Below are positions 1-9,061 of a stretch of DNA of 64,000 bases, piece by piece. The translations under genes were made by a program, and so were the position numbers. A model generated the notes under the pieces. That model ran no database searches, was not told the origin of the DNA, and was given only the letters and a program-made list of their open reading frames with translations. This DNA is from Streptacidiphilus sp. 4-A2. Its GTDB lineage: Bacteria; Actinomycetota; Actinomycetes; Streptomycetales; Streptomycetaceae. Where the stretch lies: assembly GCA_014284505.1 (NCBI GenBank), contig JAAFYY010000001.1:7737845-7801844 (forward strand), given 5' to 3'. Within the stretch, counting starts at the first letter, position 1. Each line of letters starts with the position of its first letter.

Positions 1-497
1 GAGAAGGGCAACGTCGCGACCATGATCGCGATGGGCTACGAGCAGGCGACCATCGCTGCGGCCACCCCCTCGCTGGCCAACGAGATCGGCTGGTTCCCGA
101 TCCCGGGTGACACCGCGGGCACCCCCGGCAAGACCTTCCTCGGTGGCTCCAACCTGGCCATCTCCAAGAACAGCGCCAACCCGACGCTGGCCGAGAGCTT
201 CCTGAAGGTCGCCCTGGACCAGAAGAACGAGTCCCTCTTCGCCAAGGACTCGGGCTTCCTGCCCAACACCCAGGCCGACTACTCCGCGCTGGCCGGCAAC
301 GCCTACGCCGCGGCCTACGAGCAGGCCGCGCCCGAGGCCGGCTACACCCCGCTCGTCCCGACCTGGGCGAACGTGGAGAACCCGCCGAACCCGATCACCA
401 CGCTGTTCCTGACCCCGTCCTTGAGGGCCAGAGCCCGGCCTCCTCGGCCGCTGCCGCCGACGCTCAGATCGCCACCCGGCTGAACCAGCAGCAGTAA
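1..497 (+). CDS. dasA: DasA-like sugar-binding lipoprotein, C-terminal part (ABC transporter)
   Basis: This is the last ~165 codons of an extracellular solute-binding protein; the 5' part lies outside the window. It carries the family's C-terminal lobe (NEIGWFPIPG, then KTFLGGSNLAISKNS and ESLFAKDSGFLPN) and closely matches the second binding protein at 4427-5703. A single base appears to be missing near 416-420 (ctgaccccgtccttgag); restoring it gives ...FLTPVLEGQSPASSAAAADAQ... and a TAA stop at 495-497, whereas the sequence as given stops at 483. The two permeases and the glycosidase that follow match the das order, so the probable role is capture of N,N'-diacetylchitobiose or chitooligosaccharides outside the membrane. 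The substrate is inferred from context, not seen. Confidence 0.8.
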
Positions 498-512
498 GCA
501 GCAACCGCCACT

Positions 513-555
513 GTGCCGCCCGTCCCGAGCGCGACTGCGCCGGGGCGGGCGGCAC
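513..555 (+). terminator. Intercistronic hairpin between binding protein and first permease
   Basis: GTGCCGCCCGTCCCG (513-527) pairs with CGGGGCGGGCGGCAC (541-555) over 15 bp with one G-T wobble and a 13-nt loop. A stem in this place is typical of transporter operons, where it lowers read-through or protects the binding-protein mRNA so that more binding protein than permease is made. Whether it acts as attenuator or stabiliser is inference. Confidence 0.65.
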
Positions 556-595
556 CGCCCGCTGAAGACATCAGGGCCCGATAGAACTGAGAGGC

Positions 596-1630
596 ATGGC
601 GATGCCATCCAACGGAGCACAGACCGGGCTCAGGGACGACGGCGACACCGCCGTGCTGCGTTCCCCGGGCTCAGGTGACCAGGCGGGGGCGAAGGTCGGC
701 GGCGGACGGCTGCGCAGAGCGGGGTCGCGCAGGACCGGCAACAGCAACGCCGGCATCACGCCCTACCTGCTGCTGCTGCCTGCGCTGGTGGTGATCATTG
801 TCTTCATCGTCTACCCGTCGATCGACGAGATCCTGATCTCCTTCCAGCGGCTCAACGCGTTCGAGCTGATCGGACACGTGACCAGGTGGGTCGGCTTCGC
901 CAACTACCAGTCGATCCTCTCCAGCCAGACCTTCTGGGACGTCTTCGGCCGGACCGTCGTCTTCACCGCGGCCAACGTGGTGCTGATCATGGGCGGCGGC
1001 ACGCTGATCGGGCTGCTGCTGAACAAGCTCGGCGGCAAGATGCGGTTTGTGCTCTCCCTCACCATGGTCTTCGCCTGGGCGGTTCCGGTGGCCGCCGCGA
1101 CCACGGTCTACCAGTGGCTCTTCGACGAGCAGACCGGGGTCGTCGACTGGCTGTTCGCCAAGGCCGGCTTCCACGGGATGGCCCACTACGACTGGATGTC
1201 CAACGAGTACACGGCCTTCGCCGTGGTCGTCCTCTGCATCGTCTGGCAGTCCATCCCGTTCGTGGCCTTCAACGTCTACGCGGGCCTGACCACGATCTCC
1301 GGCGAGCTCTACGAGGCCGCCCGGCTCGACGGCGCCGGCCCGTTCCGGATCTTCCGCTCGGTGATCTTCCCGATGCTGAGGCCGCTGTTCTTCGGCACGA
1401 TCTTCCTGGAGATCATCTGGGTCTTCGGGGCGCTGAACCAGGTGCTGCTGATCACCGGCGGCAACCCGGTGGGCAAGACCGACACCCTCCCCGTCTATGC
1501 CTATCTGACCGGTGTCGGTCAGCAGTCCTACGGCATGGGCGCCGCCATCGCGGTGGTCACCATCGTCATGCTCTGCGTGCTGATGTCGTTCTACTTCCGC
1601 ATCATCCTGAAGCAGGAGGACGAGCTGTGA
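596..1630 (+). CDS. dasB: Sugar ABC transporter permease, DasB/MalF type
   Basis: An intact 344-residue integral membrane subunit of a carbohydrate ABC importer. A ~55-residue cytoplasmic N-terminus rich in Gly and Arg precedes the first membrane helix (ITPYLLLLPALVVIIVFIVY). The ATPase-docking EAA loop is clear at about residues 239-258 (EAARLDGAGPFRIF). The start at 596 follows a GAGAGG ribosome site; an in-frame ATG two codons later is possible. Its stop overlaps the GTG of the next permease, so the two are translationally coupled. No ATPase gene is present; in Streptomyces such transporters commonly share the MsiK ATPase encoded elsewhere (established knowledge, not shown here). Confidence 0.88.
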   Translation: MAMPSNGAQTGLRDDGDTAVLRSPGSGDQAGAKVGGGRLRRAGSRRTGNSNAGITPYLLLLPALVVIIVFIVYPSIDEILISFQRLNAFELIGHVTRWVGFANYQSILSSQTFWDVFGRTVVFTAANVVLIMGGGTLIGLLLNKLGGKMRFVLSLTMVFAWAVPVAAATTVYQWLFDEQTGVVDWLFAKAGFHGMAHYDWMSNEYTAFAVVVLCIVWQSIPFVAFNVYAGLTTISGELYEAARLDGAGPFRIFRSVIFPMLRPLFFGTIFLEIIWVFGALNQVLLITGGNPVGKTDTLPVYAYLTGVGQQSYGMGAAIAVVTIVMLCVLMSFYFRIILKQEDEL

Positions 1631-2458
1631 GGCGCTCGCTCGCCGGCCGGATCACCTTCAACGGCCATCGCGCTGGTGCTCGCGGTCTTCTTCATCTTCC
1701 CGGTCTACTGGATGATCGCAACGGCGTTCACCCCGGCCGGCGACCTTTTCAGCAAGACGCCGGCGTTCTTCCCGCTGCACCCGACCCTGGCGCACTTCAA
1801 GGCCGCCACCCATGTCCTGGACTTCAGTGACTTCTGGATCAACAGCTTGACGGCGACCGTGGGCGCGGTGCTGCTCTCGCTGGTGATCGCGCTGATGGCC
1901 TCGGTCGCGGTGGCCCGGATGCGCTTCCGGGGCCGTAAGACGTTCATCCTGATGATCATGATCGCGCAGATGGCCCCCTGGGCCGTGCTGCAGATCGCGG
2001 TCTACATGATCGTCCGCAATGACAACATGCTGAACGAGATCCTGCCGCTGCTGCTCTTCTACATGGCGATGATCCTGCCGTTCACCATCTGGACGCTGCG
2101 CAACTTCGTCGGGGCCATCCCGAAGGAGCTGGAGGAGTCGGCGCTGATCGACGGCTGCAACCGGGTCCAGGCCTTCTGGCGGATCATCTTCCCGCTGCTG
2201 GCCCCCGGGCTGATGGCGACCTCGCTGTTCGGCTTCATCACCGCCTGGGGCGAGTACCCGCTGGTGGTGGTGCTGATGAACGAGACCCAGCACGAGACCC
2301 TGGCGCTGTGGCTGACCTCCTTCCAGACCCAGTTCGGCAACGACTGGGGCGCCACCATGGCTGCGGCCACCCTCTTCGCGCTGCCGGTGCTGGTGCTCTT
2401 CATCATCATGCAGCGCCGTGCGGTCGGCGGCCTCACCGCCGGTGCGGTGAAGGGCTGA
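1627..2458 (+). CDS. dasC: Sugar ABC transporter permease, DasC/MalG type (one frameshift)
   Basis: The second permease begins at a GTG inside GTGA (1627-1630), overlapping the stop of the first. After about 12 codons an extra G near 1664 breaks the frame; removing it gives RRSLAGRITFNAIALVL and then the first helix LAVFFIFPVYWMIATAF. The EAA loop (EESALIDGCNRVQAFW) is at about residue 168, and the protein has the six-helix MalG layout, ending in the short tail GGLTAGAVKG. With the upstream permease it should form the heterodimeric channel for aminosugar oligomers. The frameshift removes only the N-terminus, and an internal GTG at 1676 could still give a shortened product. Confidence 0.85.
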
Positions 2459-2465
2459 CGCGCGG

Positions 2466-4020
2466 GTGAGCACCATCGACACCACCACCGTCCGCCAGGA
2501 CTCACTGCACCGTGACGCGCTCGCGGTGCTCCAGCCGGGATTCGTCGGCACCACCCCGCCGGACTGGCTCCGCCGCCACCTGGCGGCGGGGCTGGGCTCG
2601 GTGGCCCTGTTCTCCCGCAATGTCACGGACCAGGCCCAGCTCTCCGAGCTGACCGCCGGGCTGCGCGAGGAGAACCCCGACGTCCTGGTCGCCATCGACG
2701 AGGAGGGCGGGGACGTCACCCGGCTGGAGTCCGGCAGCGGCTCCTCCTGGCCGGGCAACCTCGCCCTCGGCGCCATCGACGACCCGGCACTCACCCGCGA
2801 CGTGGCCCGCGAGCTGGGCCGGGCGCTGGCCGAGTGCGGCGTCAACTACAACTGGGCGCCCTCCGCCGACGTCAACTCCAACCCGGGCAACCCGGTGATC
2901 GGGGTCCGTTCCTTCGGGGCCGACCCGGACCTGTGCGCCCGGCACACCGCCGCCTGGGTCGGGGGCTCCAGTCGGTGGGCGTCGCCGCCTGCGCCAAGCA
3001 CTTCCCGGGCCACGGCGACACCGCCATGGATTCGCACCTGGGCCTGCCGGTGGTCGACATCGACGTGGACCTGCTGCGTTCGCGCGACCTGGTGCCGTTC
3101 AAGGCCGCCGTCGCCGCCGGGGCCAAGGCCGTGATGACCGCTCACATCATGGTCCCGGCGCTGGACGGCGCCCGCCCGGCCACGCTCAGCCGGCCGATCC
3201 TGGACCTGCTGCGGCGTTCGCCCGCCCAGGGCGGCCTCGGCTACGACGGCCTGATCGTCACCGACGGCATCGAGATGGGCGCGATCGCGGACACCTACGG
3301 CACCGCCCGGGGGACAGTGCTGGCGGTCGCCGCCGGGGCGGACGCGGTCTGCGTCGGCGGCGGCCTCGCCGACGAGGGCACGGTGCTGCGGCTGCGGGAC
3401 GCGCTGGTGGCCGCGGTCCGCTCGGGCGAGCTGCCCGAGCAGCGGCTGGCCGAGGCGGCGGACCGGGTCAGGGCGCTGGGCGCCTGGGCCACGGTGCGCG
3501 CCCGCAGCGGCGGACTGGTCGCGCCGGACCTGTCCATCGGCCTGCGCGCCGCCCGCCGGGCGCTGCGGGTGACCGAGGCTCCCGGCGCGGTGTTCGCGCC
3601 GATCACCGACAGCCCCTATGTGCTGTCGCTGAGCCCGGTCGCCAATATCGCGGTCGGCCAGGAGACCCCCTGGGGTCTGGCCGGACTGCTGGCCGGGCGG
3701 CTGCCCGGGACCCGCACCCGCAGCGTCGGTCCGCAGGACGCGACCGCCGAGCTGCTGCCCGGGCTGCTGGCCCGGCTGAAGGCCGACGCCGCGGGCCGGC
3801 CCGGGTGGTCGTGGTGGTCCGCGACGCGCACCGGCACGCATGGATGACCGCGGTGCTGCGCGGACTGCTGGAGTTCCGGCCGGACGCGGCCGTGGTGGAG
3901 ATGGGGGTGCCGCAGGCCGAGCCGAGCGGCGCGCTGCACATCGCCACCCGGGGCGCGGCCCGGGTCTGCGGGCTGGCCGCGGTCGAGGTGCTGACCGGCC
4001 TGCCCACGCACCGGCGGTGA
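2466..4020 (+). CDS. dasD: Family 3 beta-N-acetylglucosaminidase, NagZ/DasD type (two frameshifts)
   Basis: A GH3 hydrolase of ~518 codons starting at GTG 2466, 7 bp after the permease stop. The N-terminal TIM barrel shows VAIDEEGGDVTRLE and the NagZ signature KHFPGHGDTAMDSHLGLP at about residue 176, which supplies the Asp-His acid/base dyad; IVTDGIEMGAI follows with the nucleophile Asp. The C-terminal domain ends VEVLTGLPTHRR. Bases seem to be missing near 2960 (before GLQSVGVAACAKHF) and near 3800 (before VVVVRDAHRHAWM). No signal peptide is seen, so the enzyme should act in the cytoplasm, releasing GlcNAc from imported chitobiose. That the das operon contains such an enzyme (dasD) is recalled knowledge. 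Confidence 0.85.
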
Positions 4021-4053
4021 CGGGCCGTGGAACGGCGGCGAAGCGGCGCTGAC

Positions 4054-4100
4054 GCGGTAGCGGTACGGCGGTAGCGGTGCGGTAGCGGTACGGCGGTGAT
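4054..4100 (+). repeat. Imperfect 25-bp tandem repeat after dasD
   Basis: Two units start at 4054 and 4079 with identical first 16 bases (GCGGTAGCGGTACGGC); each unit is itself built from GCGGTA/GGCGGT steps. It lies between the dasD stop and the terminator, so it is in the 3' untranslated region. No function is evident. Confidence 0.6.
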
Positions 4101-4130
4101 TCGGCGGGGAATTCGCTGCCGCCGCAGTCG

Positions 4131-4172
4131 GGAAACCCTCGTCCGGCCCTTGTGGCCGGGCGGGGGTTTTCC
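4131..4172 (+). terminator. Long-stem terminator after dasD
   Basis: GGAAACCCTCGTCCGGCC pairs with GGCCGGGCGGGGGTTTTCC across a ~4-nt loop; the stem is ~18 bp with one bulge and two mismatch or wobble positions. It separates the dasBCD transcript from the independently promoted second binding-protein gene. Confidence 0.7.
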
Positions 4173-4275
4173 GCGTCACCGGCCTTTTCGATCTTTCCGG
4201 AACGGGTATTTCCGGGCGTTTCCCGCGCCCTTCGCAACTCCGCCCGGACAACGGCGAGCCTCGGTCGGGTAACGG

Positions 4276-4304
4276 TTGACACACCTGCCCCACCAGCATA
4301 TTGA
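4276..4304 (+). promoter_or_regulatory. Promoter of the second dasA-like gene
   Basis: TTGACA at 4276-4281 is a perfect -35 hexamer, and an AT-rich element (CATATTGA) begins 15-17 bp later, at 4297-4304, as the probable -10. The dre-like DasR site begins 8 bp further on, where bound repressor would block initiation. The start codon is at 4427, leaving a leader of ~115 nt. Confidence 0.6.
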
Positions 4305-4311
4305 CGCCCCA

Positions 4312-4327
4312 ATTGGTCCAGTCCAGG
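4312..4327 (+). promoter_or_regulatory. dre-like operator (DasR-type) upstream of the second dasA-like gene
   Basis: ATTGGTCCAGTCCAGG matches 12 of 16 positions of the DasR-responsive element, recalled as A(C/G)TGGTCTAGACCA(C/G)T. It lies directly downstream of the -10 region, the classical position for repression. DasR is the GntR-family repressor of GlcNAc metabolism, relieved by GlcN-6-P. Assignment rests on the match and on the das-type gene that follows. Confidence 0.55.
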
Positions 4328-4426
4328 CTTCCTCCATTCAGTCCGGGGGCAGGGGTGACCATCTGTCAGAACCCCTTTGTCCAACGGCTCCTGAAAATTG
4401 TCGGTGCACAATCAGGGGAGGATGTC

Positions 4427-5703
4427 ATGAACCGTCGGATCGCTGTCGCGATCACCACCGCTGTTCTGCTGGCCGCTGTTTCCGCCTGTGGCTCCGGGGA
4501 ATCCGGGGGCGGGGGCAAGCCCGGGAACTACGCGGGGCAGACCCTCACCGTCTGGCTGATGCAGGGCGATGCCCCCGCCTCCTGGCAGTCGGTGGTGACC
4601 GCCCAGTTCGAGGCGACCTATCCGGGGGCAGGCTGGACATCGAGTCGGAGCAGTGGAACGGCATCCAGCTGCGGCTGTCCGAGGCGCTGTCGGCGCTGAC
4701 GCCCCCGGATGTGGTGGACATCGGCAACACCCAGACCTCCTACTACGCCGGCATCGGCGGCCTGCTCGACCTCGCCCCCTACCGGGACCAGCTGGGCGGG
4801 GCCGACTGGTCGTCCACCATGAACGCCTCGACCCTGGTGAACGGCGTGCAGTACGCCGCGCCCTGGTTCGCCGGGCTGCGGGTGGTGATGTACAACAAGG
4901 CGCTCTGGGCCAAGGCCGGGCTGACCCCGCCGAGCACCCAGGCGCAGTGGATCGACGACCTCCAGGTGCTCCGGAACACTCCCGGCGTCAGCTCCGCGCT
5001 GTGGCTGCCCGGCCAGGACTGGTACGCCTTCGACGGCTTCCTCCAGCAGGCCGGGGCCAGCATCATCGTCCGCAGGGACGGCCACTGGGTGGGCAACCTC
5101 GACTCCGCGGCGGGGTTCTCCGCGGCCACGCTGTTCCAGCGGCTCCAGTCCTTCGGCCAGGCCCCCAGGAACGGCGACGAGGCGCACCCGGTGCAGGCCG
5201 ACGAGTTCGCCAAGGGTGACGTCGCCTCGATGATCGCCATGGGCTACGAGGCCGACACCGTGCTCCAGCAGAACCCCGGAATGGCCGCCGACATCGGCTG
5301 GTTCCCGATCCCCGGCCCGCAGTCCGGGGTCCCGGCGAAGACCTTCCTCGGCGGCTCCGACCTGGCCGTCGCCCGCAACACCACCAACCGGACGCTGGCG
5401 CTGGGCTTCCTCAAGCTCGCCCTGGACGACTCCAACGAGAGCGCCTTCGCCAAGCAGTCGGGCTTCCTGCCGAACCGGGCCGGTCTGTACTCCGCGCTCC
5501 AGGGGAACGCCTACGGCGAGGCCGAGAGCCAGGCGGCGCCCTACGCGGGCTACACCCCGCTCGTCGCCAACTGGGGAAGCGTCGAGGCCACACCCAACCC
5601 GATCACCACCGAGTTCCTCACCCCGGTGCTGGACGGCGAGGACCAGGTCCCCGCCGCAGACCGGGCCGACCAGGAGATCAGCGCCCGGCTGGCAGGCGAC
5701 TGA
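4427..5703 (+). CDS. Second DasA-like solute-binding lipoprotein (one frameshift)
   Basis: A ~425-residue extracellular binding protein. The start ATG 4427 follows a strong GGGGAGG site. The signal peptide ends in a lipobox (LLAAVSAC), so the mature protein is anchored by Cys outside the membrane. A G is missing in a G-run near 4626; restoring it gives YPGGRLDIESEQWNG, the usual continuation. The C-terminal lobe (ADIGWFPIPG, KTFLGGSDLAVARN, SAFAKQSGFLPN) is a close relative of the truncated gene at 1-497, so the two are paralogues. Lacking adjacent permeases of its own, it may serve the same membrane channel with a different ligand preference; that is inference. Confidence 0.85.
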
Positions 5704-5890
5704 CGGCGGCCCGCCGGAAACCGGGGGTGCCGGTCCGCTCGGGGTCATGGCCGGGCCCGGCCGCCGGGGCGCCGTAGGATCGTCCCCGGTGGCCCGGGTG
5801 CGGACCGGTCGCCGACGAGGACCCGACCCCGGAGGGCGCAGCGCGGCGCCCGTGTCCGGGGCGCACCTGCGTTTTCTGGAGGCTCCACCC

Positions 5891-6982
5891 ATGTCCGCAA
5901 CCAGTCCCAGCCCCCTGTCCGGCGGCCGCTTCGAGCCGGCGGCCCCGCTGCCCGGCCGTCTCATGGCCGGGGAGATCGCCGAGCAGCCCGCCGTGCTCCA
6001 GCGCATCCTCGACCAGGGGGCCGCCGGGATCCGGGCGACGGCCGCCCGGATCGCCGCCCGCAATCCCCGCTTCGTGCTCCTGACCGCCCGCGGGACCAGC
6101 GACAACGCGGCCCTGTACGCCAAGTATCTGATCGAGATCACCCTGGGCAGGCCGGTCGGGCTGACCTCGATGTCCACCACCACGGCGTACGGCGCGAAGC
6201 CGGATCTGACCGACTGCCTGGTGATCACGGTCAGTCAGTCCGGCGGCTCGCCCGACCTGGTGGCCTCCACCCGGGCCGCCCGCGAGGCCGGGGCGGTCAC
6301 CCTGGCGGTGACCAACAACCCGGGCTCGCCGCTGGCGGAGGTCTCCGAGTTCCACATCGACGTGCTGGCCGGCCCGGAGAAGGCGCTGCCGGCGACCAAG
6401 ACCTACACCGCCGAGCTGCTGGCGCTGTACCTGTTCGTCGAGGGGCTGCGGGGCGCGGACGGCGCGGCGGCCGCGGCGCTGCCGAGCTGGCCCGGGCGGT
6501 GCTCGACCGCGGTGGCGAGGTGCGCCAGCTGGCCGAGGCGCTACCGCTTCGCCCCAGCGCCTGGTGATCACCTCCCGCGGCTACGGCTACCCGACCGCCC
6601 GGGAGGCGGCGCTCAAGCTGATGGAGACGACCTACATCCCGGCCACCCCGTTCTCCGGCGCGGACCTGCTGCACGGCCCGCTGGCGATGGTGGACAACGT
6701 CTCCCGGTGATCGCGGTGGTCCCGGACGGGCGCGGCGGCACGGCGCTGCAACCGGTGCTGGACCGGCTGCGCGGGCGTGGCGCGGACCTGGTGGTGGTCG
6801 GCCGGCCGGAGCAGGTGGACGCGGCCTCGGCCGGGTTCGCGCTGCCGGGCGGGGTCGCCGAGGAGGTGCAGCCGATCCTGGAGATCCTGCCGCTGCAACT
6901 GCTGGCCTACGAGGTCACCATCGCCCGCGGCCAGGACCCGGACGCGCCGCGGGCACTGGCGAAGGTCACCGAGACCCACTGA
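5891..6982 (+). CDS. Double SIS-domain protein, GlmS-like aminosugar-phosphate deaminase/isomerase (about three frameshifts)
   Basis: About 363 residues starting at ATG 5891 behind GGAGG. The head (GEIAEQPAVLQRIL) resembles the start of the GlmS isomerase half. SIS domain 1 holds ARGTSDNAALYAKYL and SQSGGSPDLV; SIS domain 2 holds ITSRGYGYPTAREAALKLME and HGPLAMV; the tail RGQDPDAPRALAKVTET is also GlmS-like. Frame changes near 6480, 6555 and 6705 nearly cancel, so the reading frame stays open but encodes nonsense between ~6480 and 6710. With no glutaminase domain and a das context, a NagB-II-type GlcN-6-P deaminase is the best guess, feeding fructose-6-P; an AgaS-like isomerase is the alternative. 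Confidence 0.75.
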   Translation: MSATSPSPLSGGRFEPAAPLPGRLMAGEIAEQPAVLQRILDQGAAGIRATAARIAARNPRFVLLTARGTSDNAALYAKYLIEITLGRPVGLTSMSTTTAYGAKPDLTDCLVITVSQSGGSPDLVASTRAAREAGAVTLAVTNNPGSPLAEVSEFHIDVLAGPEKALPATKTYTAELLALYLFVEGLRGADGAAAAALPSWPGRCSTAVARCASWPRRYRFAPAPGDHLPRLRLPDRPGGGAQADGDDLHPGHPVLRRGPAARPAGDGGQRLPVIAVVPDGRGGTALQPVLDRLRGRGADLVVVGRPEQVDAASAGFALPGGVAEEVQPILEILPLQLLAYEVTIARGQDPDAPRALAKVTETH

Positions 6983-7001
6983 CCCGGACCCGGTGAGGTG
7001 A

Positions 7002-7034
7002 CAGGGCCCCGCCGCGACGCGCGGCGGGGCCCTG
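7002..7034 (+). terminator. Strong terminator closing the das region
   Basis: CAGGGCCCCGCCGCG (7002-7016) and CGCGGCGGGGCCCTG (7020-7034) form a perfect 15-bp stem with a 3-nt loop, 19 bp after the SIS-gene stop. Confidence 0.85.
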
Positions 7035-7276
7035 GGCCCCTCCCGCGGGGAGGCGGGCAGGGAAGCACCGGAAAGCGCAAGGGCCGTGGCGCCGGGACAG
7101 GACCCTCAACCTGTCCGGCACCGCGGCCCGAGGCATGGCCGGCGGTCACGTCGGACTGCGCGGCGGGCGTGCGGACCCGCAGGCGCAAGACGGGTGGCCG
7201 GCCTCTTCAAGCGGGAGAGGGCTCTGCGCGGTCAGGGCAGATAGCGCGGGGCCGCTCTCCTTGGTGCTGAGTCCAT

Positions 7277-7310
7277 AGTGGACTAGACCAGTTGGCTTGT
7301 CTAGACCATG
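7277..7310. promoter_or_regulatory. Two tandem dre-like (DasR-type) sites
   Basis: Site 1, AGTGGACTAGACCAGT (7277-7292), differs from the recalled consensus AGTGGTCTAGACCAGT at one position only. Site 2, GCTTGTCTAGACCATG (7295-7310), matches 12 of 16. Their centres are 18 bp apart. They lie ~90-120 bp upstream of the kinase ATG and beyond the terminator of the das region, so the kinase is the only gene they can readily control. The DasR assignment is inference from the motif. Confidence 0.7.
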
Positions 7311-7385
7311 CCCCGGGGAAATGCCGGGGCAGGTGCCGGGAAAGCCCCCGTGATCTTCCGCGAGCGGCTTCCCCCGGGCTCCGGA

Positions 7386-7391
7386 TAGGGT
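7386..7391 (+). promoter_or_regulatory. -10 hexamer of a probable leaderless transcript
   Basis: TAGGGT ends 6 nt before the ATG at 7398, so transcription would start at or next to the start codon. GGAGG directly abuts the ATG, with no room for a normal ribosome-site spacer, which also favours leaderless initiation. No convincing -35 is visible. Confidence 0.5.
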
Positions 7392-7397
7392 CGGAGG

Positions 7398-8888
7398 ATG
7401 CCATCCCTGAACGAGCTGGTGCGCCACCACACCTCCCTGGACAGCGCTGATGTGGAGTGGATCCACCTCCTGGTGTCCGAGTGGCAGCTGCTCTCCGACC
7501 TGTCCTTCGCGGATCTGGTGCTCTGGGTGCCCACGCGTGACGGCACCCGCTATGTCTCGCTGGCGCAGATGCGGCCCAACACCGGGCCCACCTCGTACCT
7601 GGACGACATGGTCGGCCACCTGGTCCCGCGCGGACGCCGGCCGATGCTGGATGTCGCGCTGGACGAGGGCCGGATCGTCCGCGAGGGCGACCCGGAGTGG
7701 CGCGAGGACGTGCCGGTGCGGGTGGAGTCGATCCCGGTCTGCCGGGAGGGGCGGGTGCTCGGGGTGATCGCCCGCAACACCAACCTGCTGACCGTGCGCA
7801 CCCCCAGCCGGCTGGAGCTCACCTACCTCCAGAGCGCCTCCGACCTGGCTCAGATGATCGCTGCCGGAACGTTTCCGTTCCCCGGCGAGCAGGTCGACAT
7901 GGACGCCTCGCCGCGCGCCGGGGACGGCCTGATCCGGCTGGACGCGGACGGCGTGGTCACCTACGCCAGCCCCAACGCGCTCTCCGCCTACCACCGGCTC
8001 GGCCTGGCCGCCGACCTGGTCGGGCTGCACCTGGGCCGGACCACCGCAGACCTGGCCCCGCCGCCGTCCCGCGGGCCGGTCGACGAGGCGCTGGTCAAGC
8101 TGGTCAGCGGCTGGGCGCCGCGGCAGGTCGAGGTGGAGTCCGGTGAGGGCGTGGTCCAGCTGCGGGCCATCCCGCTCAAGCCCAAGGGGGTGCACACCGG
8201 CTCGCTGGTGCTGCTGCGCGACGTCACCGAGCTGCGCCGGCGCGAGCGCGAGCTGATGACCAAGGACGCCACCATCCGCGAGATCCACCACCGGGTGAAG
8301 AACAACCTGCAGACCGTGGCCGCGCTGCTGCGGCTCCAGTCCCGCCGGATGGACTCCGAGGCGGCCAAGGAGGCGCTGGACGAGGCCGTGCGCCGGGTCG
8401 GCTCGATCGCCATCGTGCACGAGACGCTGTCGCAGAACCTGGACGAGCATGTGGCCTTCGACGAGATCGCCGACCGCGTGCTGGCCATGGTGATGGAGCT
8501 CTCCCAGGACGGCCGGGTGACCGCCCGGCGCAGCGGCAGCTTCGGCATCCTCTCGGCCGACGTGGCCACCCCGCTGGCGATGGTGCTGACCGAGATCCTG
8601 CAGAACGCCCTGGAGCACGCCTACGGTCCCAAGGCCGGCGGCACGGTCGAGGTCTCCGCGGTGCGGCGCCGGGCGGCCGGGTCGGCGGAGACGGTGCTGG
8701 CGATCACCGTCGCCGACGACGGCCGCGGCCTGCCGGAGGGCTTCGACCCGCAGAAGGAGGGCAATCTGGGGCTGCAGATCGTCCGCACCCTGGTGGTCGG
8801 CGAACTCGGCGGCAGCTTCGACATGGTGGCGGCGGAGCCGGCCGGGACCAAGGTGCTGCTGGAGGTCCCGGTGCCGCAGGCGCGGTGA
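7398..8888 (+). CDS. pdtaS: PdtaS-type cytoplasmic sensor histidine kinase
   Basis: An intact 496-residue soluble kinase. The N-terminal ~150 residues fit the PdtaS GAF domain, followed by a PAS domain (GLIRLDADGVVTYASPNALSA). The HisKA_2 phospho-acceptor box is REIHHRVKNNLQTVAALLRL, with His at about residue 297. The HATPase domain shows EILQNALEHAYG (N box), VADDGRGLPEGF and LGLQIVRTL. No membrane segment is present. Length and domain order match mycobacterial PdtaS (~500 aa), whose partner PdtaR is an RNA-binding antiterminator; no response regulator lies beside this gene. Tandem dre-like sites upstream suggest control by aminosugar supply (inference). Confidence 0.85.
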   Translation: MPSLNELVRHHTSLDSADVEWIHLLVSEWQLLSDLSFADLVLWVPTRDGTRYVSLAQMRPNTGPTSYLDDMVGHLVPRGRRPMLDVALDEGRIVREGDPEWREDVPVRVESIPVCREGRVLGVIARNTNLLTVRTPSRLELTYLQSASDLAQMIAAGTFPFPGEQVDMDASPRAGDGLIRLDADGVVTYASPNALSAYHRLGLAADLVGLHLGRTTADLAPPPSRGPVDEALVKLVSGWAPRQVEVESGEGVVQLRAIPLKPKGVHTGSLVLLRDVTELRRRERELMTKDATIREIHHRVKNNLQTVAALLRLQSRRMDSEAAKEALDEAVRRVGSIAIVHETLSQNLDEHVAFDEIADRVLAMVMELSQDGRVTARRSGSFGILSADVATPLAMVLTEILQNALEHAYGPKAGGTVEVSAVRRRAAGSAETVLAITVADDGRGLPEGFDPQKEGNLGLQIVRTLVVGELGGSFDMVAAEPAGTKVLLEVPVPQAR

Positions 8889-9061
8889 CGTTTCTGCTCA
8901 CCCCGCCCAGGTGTTGGCATCTCGTCATATGAGCGAGAGGTGACCTTTCTCAGGATTTACCCACTTCTCATCGGTGGCCGCACAACCTCGGCCCTGTTCT
9001 CTCGGTGTACCCGGTGCCGGACGCCCGTCCGGCCCGACGCCCGTCCGACGAGAGCACCGAC

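Larger units (their letters stand above)
6983..7397. other. Intergenic region between the SIS gene and the sensor kinase
   Basis: These 415 bp hold the terminator, about 240 bp in which I see no coding signal, the twin dre-like element, and a -10 hexamer just before the kinase. No small gene with a ribosome site was found. Confidence 0.6.
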
